DNA of 44,397 bases from NCBI GenBank assembly GCA_022826565.1, contig JAJDUP010000016.1, positions 1 to 44,397 on the forward strand, written 5' to 3'. The translations under genes were made by a program, and so were the position numbers. The notes beneath the pieces are model-generated. The model saw nothing but the letters and a program-made list of their open reading frames with translations. It ran no database searches and was not told the origin of the DNA. Positions 30,001 through 37,700 of the stretch are shown piece by piece (positions within the stretch are counted from its first letter, which is position 1; every line of letters begins with the position of its first letter). Source of the stretch: Gemmatimonadota bacterium (GTDB lineage: Bacteria; Gemmatimonadota; Gemmatimonadetes; Longimicrobiales; Gaopeijiaceae).

Positions 30001-30736
30001 GAATCTTGGAGAAAACAAGCTCACGGGTGGGATCCCGGCGGCGCTGGGCGACCTGGCGAGCCTGAAGGCGCTGGATCTGGGCACGAACGAACTCGCGGGC
30101 GCGATCCCTTCGGACCTCACCGGCCTCGACAGCCTGACAGCCCTCGACCTGAGCGAAAACAAGCTGACGAGCATCCCGAGCGGCATGGACGGAATGTCCG
30201 CGCTGCGGTGGCTCTGGCTCAACGACAACGAGTTCACCGGTGCCATTCCGTCGGGCATCGTCGACCTTCCGGCGCTGTCCGGCGCCGACCTCAGCGACAA
30301 CGGATTCACCGGCTCGATCCCCGCATTCGACGGCCTCGACATACTCCGGCTGGCCAACAACAGCCTCACGGGCACGATCCCGACAGCGCTTGGCGACGTG
30401 TCGTCACTCTACGATCTACAGCTACAGGGGAACAGCCTCACGGGCACGATCCCCACGGAGTTGGGCCAGCTCGAACGGCTCCAGGTACTGCGGCTCGACA
30501 CCAATTCGCTCACGGGCAATATCCCGACCGGGATCGGCAGCATCACCACGCTGACGGACCTCTATGTGAACGGCAACTCCGGCATGAGCGGCACGCTGCC
30601 CAGGGCGCTCACGAACCTGCGGCGGCTGGACTGGTTCTTCACTCACGGCACCAGCCTCTGCGCGCCCACCGATGCGACCTTCCAGACATGGCTGAAGACG
30701 GTGAACCTCAGGAGAGTCAGCAACTGCACGCCGTAG
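24050..30736 (+). CDS. Giant repeat lipoprotein D with C-terminal plant-type leucine-rich repeats
   Basis: A 2228-residue predicted surface lipoprotein. The signal peptide from ATG 24050 ends in a lipobox with C20 (ALTGC) followed by DE; an in-frame ATG at 24038 lies inside a palindrome and is an alternative. Seven ~85-residue repeats related to the N-terminus of A and B follow, then an SdrD-like unit (DENPKNDSYDEGQED), a long beta-rich middle (~750-1390), three ~125-residue repeats with an Asp-rich loop (DDGnTTDTDxDPDP) and YGAPPGST, and an LRR cap (NSTRGPIWEVQTNWL, GEWHGVTTD). About 15 LRRs of the LxxLxLxxNxLTGxIPxx type end at a Cys-containing cap (CAPTDATF to VSNC). The LRR type is that of plant receptor kinases and is common in secreted bacterial proteins. 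Ligand unknown. Confidence 0.86.
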   Translation: MHRVRGFAAAAVLAIALTGCDELESVIGSIEGQVAIEGTGVDGVTVTLSNGAATSTAGGGRFSFADLPADIYTVAISGFPSDAVFSATSMPVVILVDGRTTSINFHGTYIRTSSIRGRVSAEGLGLAGVTVSLSGPSNSAALTALNGEYSLTNLRAGSYTVEISGFNARSISFSATTKPVSVDINESRVVSFDGAFLRTAQITGRVSISDTGLEGVTVNLTGPANATGTATTDAAGNYTFTQLRAGDYRIAISGYDAQRYRFTTTSETVALDGGETANIPFDGVFLHTAGIGGRVTADGEGLDGVRVALSGAAADTTYTADGGLYAFSELEAGNYSVAISGYPVDAVFDGTLVTGLIVTDGQTATADFEGAYLKNSSIQGRVAADGEGLGGVAVVATGPTSVAATTKPDGNYTLGNLRAGSYTVEITSFDATNVSFSSTTQSVDVAVHESKVVSFDGTYLRSAGITGQVTVAGNGLERVTVNLTGPPGENDTTSTDAAGHYAFTELRAGEYTVEISGFDSVRYEFATTTSTVALSGADTATVVFDGTLLLTSGISGRVTADGVGLDSITVVLSGTARDTTTTANGGRYLFGELGEGDYVVTISGYDTDAYTFDRPASPTITVARGEAKVADFEGAHTLAASISGYLYVDENPKNDSYDEGQEDLLAYEDFPLVLQGPGTTDSRSAVTDSAGRYIFGALKKGTYRVVPDLTPAAVAALDGEGYAYGGPPTGTPVVLSGASAGEIHIPVDITRQTMTVKAVLGLGDKVGPVVEGVEVDLYATLADADVETDPLASAVTDSTGTAAFTFPRAEEDDRRVFSRVSALPHESLEVTANGRMELTYRQRYRSAAAPNSITLVNRRADLRFSAATIATARGGGAPLADWDAVYTTGDDAATADLGVMDADGELAFHVLPEVADLPVTYTVRLADDQTGALGEQFEQRPLPGEGADSGAVALTYTHDGLSLPGDTLDLGRVEVKFTTQSLVVGVHWERDHRDGYTTEGVYGDKRPSGSRDDIDITLLVRDEQGHVGPYRDDDPAHDINVNGYRRHPGKDGLVVFRNLPAELEFMVDADIGADRILATRSLVDTFRDLQGFDVGAFGTQSGGTPEVRICPHSTLYGRAHCSTFAYLWANSEVWGWVGSADYGGAPTPNDTIADRFGVSAPDVFANGLTVSLSSKGFLRDYHRTTTVGARISEGEFLVGDGEFRFTGLPTGYYNLSVTGDDEWGSAEGMSFVLLQTEDLEETEDGAGSGALHALSITVPYLKTSISGTVANDVDGDGQADPLETASGIELELLRVQGSDTVATGRSDTTTVLGAFSFDPIVEGAYVVQASSDDYFAAGTNTIPIDHSPVLTTDARPGKRTIASGDALPVWNYDTELIDADAGQSGAQSDAANFNDADFIVLLGSGTMTGRVTRPDDGNTTDTDTDPDPFSGLTVNVQHCEAAVDGIRCQPGRFGRWISATTRRDGSWEASGLTEGYHLVTVSFDTDSWEYGALPGTTDPRRGYFEQLDRTDATRDSLDFHLVPPQVRTDGALSGRVTREDDGSTTDTDGDPDPLPGRPVHVDYCEVPADANSCQPGRYGQRVSLETRADGSWEADGLREGYYQITVDLPDTDWNYGAPPGSTVPVSKYFERLEGAAAARDSLDFHLVPPQVVRTDGALYGRVTREDDGAATDTDSDPDPFAGLSVHMDYCEAPADANSCEPGRYGERKSVETGNDGNWEADQLQTGYHLVTVDLPDAEWEYGAPPGSTEPVRKYFVEVESQSSAVAADGANASSLAAEDDSLDFHLVQRATPTDPVYGVLVLFYNSTRGPIWEVQTNWLTDKPYGEWHGVTTDSDGNVVELVLEGNGLGGYPTPLLDSLVHLKRLDLNSNFFDGIPATYANFDSLTYLNLSNTWFRGDIPAWIGDLTSLDTLELDFNRLTGLIPTEFGNLTELDYLDLSSNRLTGSIPDELGNLTDLGRLYLDENELSGTIPDTLGTLSSLEVLNLGENKLTGGIPAALGDLASLKALDLGTNELAGAIPSDLTGLDSLTALDLSENKLTSIPSGMDGMSALRWLWLNDNEFTGAIPSGIVDLPALSGADLSDNGFTGSIPAFDGLDILRLANNSLTGTIPTALGDVSSLYDLQLQGNSLTGTIPTELGQLERLQVLRLDTNSLTGNIPTGIGSITTLTDLYVNGNSGMSGTLPRALTNLRRLDWFFTHGTSLCAPTDATFQTWLKTVNLRRVSNCTP
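28264..29410 (+). repeat. Three tandem ~375-bp repeats with Asp-rich loops inside gene D
   Basis: Units begin near 28264, 28639 and 29017. Each encodes GRVTREDDG or a variant, an Asp-rich TDTDxDPDP loop that could bind calcium, a cysteine pair, a GsWEadgLxxGYhlvTVd strand, YGAPPGST and DSLDFHLV. Spacing is 375 then 378 bases. Confidence 0.75.
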
Positions 30737-30767
30737 GGCGGCATCGGCAGCTGGCTCGCATCCTCCC

Positions 30768-31736
30768 TCACCCCGTCCCCGGCGGCCGCATCTCGTTCCA
30801 CCGCTCGATGAACCGCACCGCCGCTTCCACGAACCGCTCCGTCATCACGCGCCCGCGCTCGGCCGTCGCCCCGGCCGGATTCCGCACGCCCCACACACCG
30901 GTCGACGACAGCTCGGCCGACGACGTGCCCTTGCCCGTCGACTCGTCCTTCAGCCCCTCGGCCAGGAACACCGCCAATGCGGTGGGGTCGCCCGCCAGCA
31001 CGTCGGGCACCATCGCCTCCAGGTGCGCGGGCATGGTGAGCTCGGCCGCATAGGCGGCGTCCAGATCCACCAGCTCGGGAATCAGGTACAGCGACCTCGA
31101 CGTCTCGCCGGTGCCGCCGTGGCGGTCGAGGACGGGTGCCGTCTGGTCGCCCTCGCCCGCCGCATCCGGCTCCGGCCCCCGCTCCGTCAATGGCCCCGCG
31201 ACCGCCCCCAGGTCCACCGCGATCCCCGCCGTCTCCTGGTTGATGCGGTCCACGATGAAGGTCGTGATCGCGCGGTTCCCCCCGTGCGCGTTCAGCATCA
31301 GGAAGCGCTTGAAACCGTGCCGGATCAGGCTCTTCGCGGCCTCGACGTAGACCTCTTGGATCAGGGTCGAGGGCAGCGTGACCGTCCCCGCGAAGCCCAT
31401 GTGATACGGCGACTGCCCGGGCAGCAGGATCGGCGCCACGAGCACGTCGGTCCGGTACGCGATCCGCTTCGCCTGCTCCACGCCGTTCAGGTGGTCGGTC
31501 CCGATGGGCAAATGCGTCCCATGCTGTTCGAGCGCGCCGACCGGAATGATCACCATGTCCGTGCGCGTCAGCAGCTCCTCGACCTCGGGCCGCGTCATGT
31601 GCGGCAGGTAATTGCGCACCTTGGCGATGGGTGGCGGTTCGGTGCTCTGGGCGGAGGCAGGGGTTGGGGCGAGGGCGGCGGCCGAGAGGAGGGCGGCGTT
31701 GGCCACGAGGGCGGATGGCAGGGTGAGGCGCGGCAT
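30768..31736 (-). CDS. Secreted creatininase-family amidohydrolase (E)
   Basis: Creatininase-family enzymes are metal-dependent and hydrolyse cyclic amides or trim peptides; the substrate here is unknown. The 322 residues start with a signal peptide (LPSALVANAALLSAAALA, then ASAQ), so it should act in the periplasm, unlike most family members, which are cytoplasmic. Metal ligands are visible: E70 and H72 in GALEQHGTHLP, D81 in IGTDH, H151 in LNAHGGN and E211 in HGGTGETS. ATG 31736 is chosen because AAAGGA lies eight bases upstream and the signal peptide begins there; the frame is open 18 codons further. It converges on gene D, whose stop is 31 bases away, and diverges from the kinase-regulator fusion F. 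Confidence 0.88.
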   Translation of the reverse strand: MPRLTLPSALVANAALLSAAALAPTPASAQSTEPPPIAKVRNYLPHMTRPEVEELLTRTDMVIIPVGALEQHGTHLPIGTDHLNGVEQAKRIAYRTDVLVAPILLPGQSPYHMGFAGTVTLPSTLIQEVYVEAAKSLIRHGFKRFLMLNAHGGNRAITTFIVDRINQETAGIAVDLGAVAGPLTERGPEPDAAGEGDQTAPVLDRHGGTGETSRSLYLIPELVDLDAAYAAELTMPAHLEAMVPDVLAGDPTALAVFLAEGLKDESTGKGTSSAELSSTGVWGVRNPAGATAERGRVMTERFVEAAVRFIERWNEMRPPGTG

Positions 31737-31825
31737 GGCGGGGTCCTTTGCGGTGGGCGTCGAAGGCGTGGCGGTTCGGGTCCCAGCCAACCTAACGCCC
31801 CGGGCCCCGGTTTCCGACCAGGTCG

Positions 31826-31861
31826 TTTGTCCGCCAATATCGGCCCCAACTGGCGGACAAA
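31826..31861. promoter_or_regulatory. 11-bp inverted repeat between genes E and F
   Basis: TTTGTCCGCCA (31826-31836) and TGGCGGACAAA (31851-31861) are perfect inverted arms around a 14-base spacer, in the 277-base gap between two divergent genes. Candidate operator or RNA hairpin. Confidence 0.45.
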
Positions 31862-31883
31862 TCTCTGGGTGTCAGGTCGCAGG

Positions 31884-31899
31884 CGTTTCATCTGAAACG
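31884..31899. promoter_or_regulatory. Short dyad in the E-F intergenic region
   Basis: CGTTTCA, two bases TC, then TGAAACG form a perfect 7+7 dyad, a size typical of a dimeric regulator site. No regulator can be named. Confidence 0.4.
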
Positions 31900-31940
31900 T
31901 GCGAACCCTCGCTGGGTTGAATGTCAGAGGTATCTTGGCA

Positions 31941-31973
31941 ATAATTCGGTGATAATCCGGCTATAATCCTCCC
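31941..31973 (+). promoter_or_regulatory. Three phased 11-bp direct repeats and -10 box upstream of kinase-regulator fusion F
   Basis: ATAATTCGGTG, ATAATCCGGCT and ATAATCCTCCC follow one another with an exact 11-bp period. OmpR/PhoB-type regulators bind direct repeats of about this spacing, and the gene just downstream encodes such a DNA-binding domain. A TATAAT (31962-31967) lies within the repeats; I see no good -35 box. Likely an activator- or autoregulator-bound promoter. Confidence 0.45.
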
Positions 31974-32013
31974 AGTTGTTCCGCAGCGCGGACCCCGACC
32001 GAGGAATGACCAC

Positions 32014-34371
32014 TTGACGAGTCCCGACGCGCCAAGCCAGCAGATCGCAGCGTTGCAGGAGCGCTTCTCCGCGCTGTGCGGGGCCATCCAGCGCATCAGC
32101 GAGAGCCTCGACCTCGACACTGTCCTGCAGGAGATCGTCGACAGCGCCTGCACGCTGACCGGCGCCCGCTACGGCGGAATCACGACCATCGACGAGGCGG
32201 GGCGGCTGCGGCGGTTTGTCAGCGCCGGCCTCAGCGAGGAGCAGTACCGGCGACTCATCGCCTGGGACGAGGGCCCGAAGGTCTTCGCGCACCTCCGTGA
32301 CCTGCCGGGTCCGTTGCGGGTCCCGGACTTTCCCGGCTACCTGCGGTCGCTGGGGTTCGGCGCGGAGGCGGTTCCGTACAAGGCGGCGCAGGGTGCGCCG
32401 ATCCATCGTGGCGGCGTGCACGTGGGCAGCCTGTTTGTCGGCCACGCCGAAGCCGGGCAGGAGTTTACCGACGAGGACGAAGAGTTGCTTCGGCTGTTCG
32501 CGTCCCAGGCGGCAACGGCGATTGCAAACGCGGGCGCCTACCGGGACGAGCAGCGGGCGCGGGCCAAGCTCGAAGCCCTGGTCGACACCTCGCCGGTCGG
32601 CGTGGCCGTCTTCGATGCCCGCACCGGCGGTCTCGTGTCGATCAACCGCGAGACAAAGCGAATTGTCGACAACCTTCTCCCGAATCGCTCGGCGGAGGAG
32701 GTTCTGCAGGTGATGACATGGCGACGCGCGGACGGGACCGAGGTCGCTCTGACGGAAATCCCGCTGACGCCGCACCTGAACACGGGCAAGACGGTTCGCA
32801 ACGAGGAGATCGTGCTCTCGGTTCCCGGCGGGGGAAGCGTGAAGACGCTGGTCAACGTGACGCCGATTCATGCGCAGGAGGGCAGGGTCGAGTCGGTCGT
32901 GGTCACGATACAGGATCTGGCGCCGTTCGAGGAACTCGAGCGGATGCGGACCGAGTTTCTGGCCATCGTGAGCCACGAACTGCGCACGCCGCTGACCTCG
33001 ATCAAGGGGTCGACGGCGACCGTTCTCGGTGCCCGGATGGGCTTGGCTCCGGCTGAAATGGTGCAGTTCTTCCGCATCATCGACGGGCAGGCCGATCACA
33101 TGAGCGGCCTCATCGGCGACCTCCTGGATGTGGGGCGCATCGCCACGGGCACGCTGTCGGTATCGCCCGAGCCCTCGGCGGTCGCGGACCTGGTCGACCG
33201 GGCGAGGAACACGTTCCTGAGCGGTGGCAGCCGTCATGCGGTGCTCGTCGACCTTCCGCCGGACCTGCCCCGCGTTGCGGTCGACCGGCAGCGCTTCGTC
33301 CAGGTGCTGAACAATCTCTTCTCCAACGCCGCCAGGCACTCTCCCGCATCGTCACCCATCCGGGTCACCGCCGAGTCCGATGGCCTTCAGGTCGCGATCT
33401 CGGTCACCGACCGCGGGAGGGGCATCGCGCCGGACCGCCTGCCGCACCTGTTCGAGAAGTATGGGGACGCCGCCGACGGGGAGCCCCGCGCGGGGCATGG
33501 CCTGGGTCTGGCCATCTGCAAGGGGCTGGTCGAGGCGCACGGAGGACGCATCTGGGCCACGAGCGGCGGGGAGGGCCAGGGCTCGCGGTTCACCTTCACG
33601 GTTCCGTTGGCAGCGGAGGCCGGCGGCGCGCCGGCGGCGTCAGGTCGCGAAGGTCGCGCTTCGGATCGCGAGACGGGCCGGGAGCCGACCCGCGTTCTCG
33701 TAGTGGACGACGACCCGCAGACGCTGCTCTACGCGCGCGACGCGCTCACCGACGCGGGCTACTCCGCGATGGTGACGGGCGACCACCGGGAGCTGCCCGA
33801 CATCATCCGCGCCGAAGAGCCGCACCTGGTCCTGCTCGACCTGATGCTGCCCGGAACCGACGGCATCAGGCTGATGGAGGAAATCTCCGAGCTGGCCGAT
33901 CTGCCGGTCATCTTCATCTCCGCCTACGGACGCGTCGAGACGATCGCGAAGGCGCTCGAAGCGGGCGCTGCCGACTATATCGTCAAGCCGTTCTCGCCGA
34001 CCGAACTGACTGCGCGGATCCGGGCGGCGCTGAGGAAGCGTGCCGAGCCCCCGCAATTCACCCTCGGCGAATTGGCCATCGACTACGCCCGGCGCCAGGT
34101 CACCATGGCCGGGCGCCCGGTGGAACTGACCGTCACGGAGTACGAACTGCTGCGCCTGCTCTCGGTCAACCAGGGCCGTGCGCTGTCGTACCGCACGATG
34201 CTTCGCCGGGCGTGGAAGAAGGACAAGGGATACGTCGACCCCAAGCTGGTGCACGCCGTCGTCAAGAGGCTCCGGGGAAAGCTGGGCGAGAACACGGCCG
34301 AGCCGGCCTACATCCTGAACGAGCGCGGGGTGGGGTACCGGATGCCGACGGCGGTGGAGAGCCAGCGCTAG
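32014..34371 (+). CDS. Sensor histidine kinase fused to response regulator with winged-helix output (F)
   Basis: A complete two-component pathway in one 785-residue chain without transmembrane segments. Order: GAF domain (~25-175), PAS-like domain (~180-300), HisKA with the phospho-acceptor H321 in IVSHELRTP, HATPase with N-box NLFSNAARHS, DRGRGI and GHGLGLAI (~410-525), a linker, a receiver domain with VVDDD near 560 and phospho-acceptor D609 in LVLLDLMLPG, a conserved KPFS, and an OmpR-type winged helix (~690-780) with YELLRLL and ERGVGYRMP. The TTG start at 32014 has GAGGAA eight bases before it. Most such kinases and regulators are separate proteins; hybrid kinases that keep a DNA-binding output are less common. 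Its N-terminal half is paralogous to kinase H at 43130. Confidence 0.92.
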   Translation: MTSPDAPSQQIAALQERFSALCGAIQRISESLDLDTVLQEIVDSACTLTGARYGGITTIDEAGRLRRFVSAGLSEEQYRRLIAWDEGPKVFAHLRDLPGPLRVPDFPGYLRSLGFGAEAVPYKAAQGAPIHRGGVHVGSLFVGHAEAGQEFTDEDEELLRLFASQAATAIANAGAYRDEQRARAKLEALVDTSPVGVAVFDARTGGLVSINRETKRIVDNLLPNRSAEEVLQVMTWRRADGTEVALTEIPLTPHLNTGKTVRNEEIVLSVPGGGSVKTLVNVTPIHAQEGRVESVVVTIQDLAPFEELERMRTEFLAIVSHELRTPLTSIKGSTATVLGARMGLAPAEMVQFFRIIDGQADHMSGLIGDLLDVGRIATGTLSVSPEPSAVADLVDRARNTFLSGGSRHAVLVDLPPDLPRVAVDRQRFVQVLNNLFSNAARHSPASSPIRVTAESDGLQVAISVTDRGRGIAPDRLPHLFEKYGDAADGEPRAGHGLGLAICKGLVEAHGGRIWATSGGEGQGSRFTFTVPLAAEAGGAPAASGREGRASDRETGREPTRVLVVDDDPQTLLYARDALTDAGYSAMVTGDHRELPDIIRAEEPHLVLLDLMLPGTDGIRLMEEISELADLPVIFISAYGRVETIAKALEAGAADYIVKPFSPTELTARIRAALRKRAEPPQFTLGELAIDYARRQVTMAGRPVELTVTEYELLRLLSVNQGRALSYRTMLRRAWKKDKGYVDPKLVHAVVKRLRGKLGENTAEPAYILNERGVGYRMPTAVESQR

Positions 34372-34548
34372 TAGCCAATCCCCCGCGGCTGGACGACTGC
34401 GAGTTCGTGGTCCGCCGCCCGCGGGAACCCGGGAACCGGGAACCGGACCGGCGGGAGCGCTGTAGCCGGATGCAGCACAGCGAACGGTCACGGGCGCGGG
34501 ACCGGCAGGTTCCAGCCTCGACTTCGGACGGACCGGCCGAAGCGTGGC

Positions 34549-34644
34549 GCCGGACTCGCGGCGCTGATGGTCGCGGGCCGCTGGCGGTCCGAACGCATGC
34601 CGGCCCACTACGCGCGAGGCGAAGCGGCGTGGCGTGGTGCCGTC
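34549..34644 (+). pseudogene. Remnant of a tyrosine recombinase C-terminus
   Basis: One frame reads AGLAALMVAGRWRSERMP, then AHYARGEAAWRGAV. This matches the last catalytic block of plasmid/phage-type integrases, with W in GRW replacing the second histidine and the nucleophile Y (codon 34609) in HYARGE. Upstream in the same frame the HxxR block is not recognisable, so only the end of the gene survives. It lies between the stop of F and the hairpins 3' of gene B. The rest of 34372-34674 holds a small GGGAACC repeat (34430-34447) and nothing else I recognise. Confidence 0.5.
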
Positions 34645-34674
34645 GGCGGGGTCCGGGGTTTCCGGCGCATGAGC

Positions 34675-34710
34675 GTCACCCCCCGCCCGGTTTCCCGGAC
34701 GGGGGGTGAC
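34675..34710 (-). terminator. Hairpin downstream of lipoprotein B, same arms as behind A
   Basis: On the gene B strand the arms read GTCACCCCCCGTCCGG and CCGGGCGGGGGGTGAC around a GAAA loop. The arms are base-for-base the same as those at 18435-18470 behind gene A, including the G-U wobble; the loop has changed. Confidence 0.7.
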
Positions 34711-34721
34711 GTGTCCTGCGG

Positions 34722-34759
34722 CCCATCACCCTGGCTGACGGGTCAGCCAGGGTGATGGG
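34722..34759 (-). terminator. 18-bp perfect inverted repeat just 3' of gene B
   Basis: CCCATCACCCTGGCTGAC and GTCAGCCAGGGTGATGGG are perfect complements around two bases, 13 bases after the gene B stop. As RNA it forms a long stem with a four-base loop once the innermost pair opens. No T-run follows. Confidence 0.65.
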
Positions 34760-34772
34760 GTTGGAAGGGTGA

Positions 34773-37700
34773 TTAGCTGCCTGTAGGCGTGCCGGTCGTG
34801 GACGCGGCCGCGCCATCACCAGCCGCAGTGACCGCCCGGACCTGGACAGTGTATTCACTGTCGTTCGTCAGGTTTCCGATCACCACAACCCTGGAATTGG
34901 GACCGCCACTGACGTCCGCCCAGTCGGCATCGTCGATGTCGGCGGTAAGCGCGTAGCGGTACTGGTAGTGGGTGATATCTGACGATCCATTGTCTGCCGG
35001 ACTCGTCCACTCGACGGTGAGTTGTGCGTTACCCACAGCTGCAGAGAGGTTCTGCGGTGCGCCGGACACCGTGTCGTCGTCGGTGATGGTGATCTCGGTC
35101 GGCTGCTGTCCATCCGCAGTACCGTCCGCATCCGAATCGATCGCGTTGGTTGCAGTCGCCTGCACCAGCGCGTTCGCGGCGTCGTCATCGACAACGTCAT
35201 CCTTCGCCGTGATGGTCGTGGGATCAGCGTCAGCGGCTGCGGTTGTGCTGCCGGCCGCGATCACGATGGTTGGATTCGTGATATCGACCTGAGAGGTCAT
35301 GACCGTGTCACCCTCGGCAAACTTCTCTCCCACAGTAACCGTGATGGCCTCGGTCGACGGATTGCTGAGCGTAATCGTGACCGTAGCGGTATCGCTTGCA
35401 CTGGTCGGCTCTTCGGCCAGGGTGGTGCTGCTGAGCGCCATCGTGATTGACGGCTGCGCCTTGGCCGTGCCGGTCGCCGCCGGGCCTCTGACGTTGACCG
35501 CCGGGGTGCCCTTGGTGTTCACTGCCCACACCATGAAGGTGTACGTGGCACCGTTGACCAGGTTGGGAGACGCGATAGCCTGCGTGAACACACCGTCCAC
35601 CGCTGGGGTCGACGCTGGATCAAGCGTACCGGACCTCGTGAGCTGTCCAGGTGCGCTGGCTTCCCAATCGTAGGCGGTAATCGCGCTGCTGCCGATCTGC
35701 CTTGGCGCTCTCCAGGTCATGGTGGCGCTCTGGTCTCCAGGCGTCACCTCGAAGCTCGTCGGCGCTGACGGGGCCTCGTGGCCATCGCTGCGCATTACCG
35801 TCAGGTGGTAACGCATGGTCGTTTCGCCGTCCTCGGCGGTCACGGTCACCATGAAGTCGTTCTCACCGACCGCGAGTCCGACCTGATACCCGGCCGCGAC
35901 AGTGTCGGCGTCGTCCGCACTGAATTCAACCGTAGCGCTGTCGTGAGTCGCTGTCGCCATCACCGTGATCGAATCGGTGTCCACGCCGACGTTGGCGGTG
36001 TACATCGTGTCAGCGCTGCTGAACGCCGGATCCAGTGTTCCATCGCTCAGGCTCAGCGCGCTCAGCGTCGCGTCGTCCGAAGGCACGTGCACTACATCAT
36101 CCATCGTCGACGTGAAGTCGCCGAACGATCCCGTCTGGCCGAGGCCGACGGTGATGCGACAACTCGCCGGATCGCCCGGACACTCGAACGAGTAGCCTTC
36201 CTTCGAGGCTGCCACATCGTAGGTCCCTGCCGGTACGCTCAGCGAGAAGGTGCCCGTTGCACCGGTGGTGGCCGAATCCGTGGCCATGGTGCCTGCCGCC
36301 GCGTTTGCAACGACCGCCTTGACCATGACGCCTTCGAATGGTCCGCCATCCGGATTCTGCACCCGGCCCGCGATGGTGGAATTCGCAACGCCCTGGAAGT
36401 TGATTCCGGAGATCGATGCGCCACTTGGGGTCGAGAGATCCAGGTGCGCGGGCGAGAAGGTCATGCCAGCCCTGTGCGCACTGATGCGGGAAGTCATGCC
36501 CACACCCTTGGCCGGTACCCTGATCGTGTACGTGCCGTCGGCCCCCGTGACGTAGATGTCATTGGCCGGGAGACTACGCGACGACTTCGCGTTCTTGTTG
36601 ATCGGGGCCATGCCGTCCACCTCGATCCGCACGCCCGCGATCGGGGTGCTGGAGCCGAAGGCGGTCACCGTTCCGCTGATTTCGGCCGTCTCGGCCGTGC
36701 CGGCAAGGCTGATGTCGTGCTCTGTCGGGGTGTTCACCGTCCCGGCGAAGAGCATGGTGTCCGCAACGGCGTCGAATCCGCCCCGGGAGGCCGTGACGAC
36801 CACGATGCGCTGTCTCCGCCAGTCGGGATTGGTGCTGGATGTGTTCGCGCCGGTTCTATGCGCGAAGCCATCCACGACGTAGCGGCCGAAGTCGTCGCTC
36901 TCCGTCGACATGCCGTTCACAGTCACGGTCGTGCTGTCGAGAGCGAAGCCGTCGGAGCCGATGACGCGGCCGTAGAGAATACCGGTCGTCGGCGTCACGT
37001 CGACCTGAGTGTCACCCGCAAGCGGGTTGAAGGCGGTTGCCGCGCTTCCGGTGGCATCGTCTGGACCGCCAATCTTTGCGACCCATCCACTCGGCACGGT
37101 GACCTTGTAGACGCCTGCGGCCATCCGACCGAAGTTGAACTGCTTGCGCTCGTCCAGAATGCTGGTTCCTGCAGCATTCTCACCACGCGTCCTGATCGGA
37201 CTCGCCAAAGCGGTGAAGGACTCGCTCTCGCCGGCGAGGTTCTTGCCTGCGACGGGATCCAGGTCGACCGTCGTCCCCGGTACGTGGCGCAGGCCGCGCA
37301 CCGTGAAGCCGTCGTTGGCGCTGTTCATGATGACGTCGTTCTTCCACGCCTGGCCGTGCACCGCGTAGGTCTCGACGAAGGCGAACGATCCGCACTCGCC
37401 GTGGTCCTGGCCGGTGGGATCGACGGCCATCAGCGGACAGAGTTCCACCGTGTGGTGGAAGCCGCCCATGTCGCCGAACGCGCCGCCCATCACGTAGTCC
37501 TCGCCCGTGTACGCGGCGAGCTCGTCGGGATCGAGGAGCATAACAGGCTGGTAGTCCTCAGCCTCCGGATCCTGCGCCGCCTCGTCAGCGGTGACGATCA
37601 CGTTGGCATCCGCCGGGACGCCGCGGAAGGTGACTACGCCCTTCGAGTCCGAGAACGTCGATGAAGTCGCTCTCCACACGTCGCTTGCGAATGCCCGGGA

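Noticed and set aside
31935..31940. TTGGCA upstream of kinase F as a third sigma-54 promoter
   Set aside because: Ten bases after GG there is GT rather than GC, so the invariant -12 bases are missing.
34430..34447. GGGAACC repeats after gene F
   Set aside because: Only two to three short copies, no spacer regularity, so not a CRISPR or useful tandem array.
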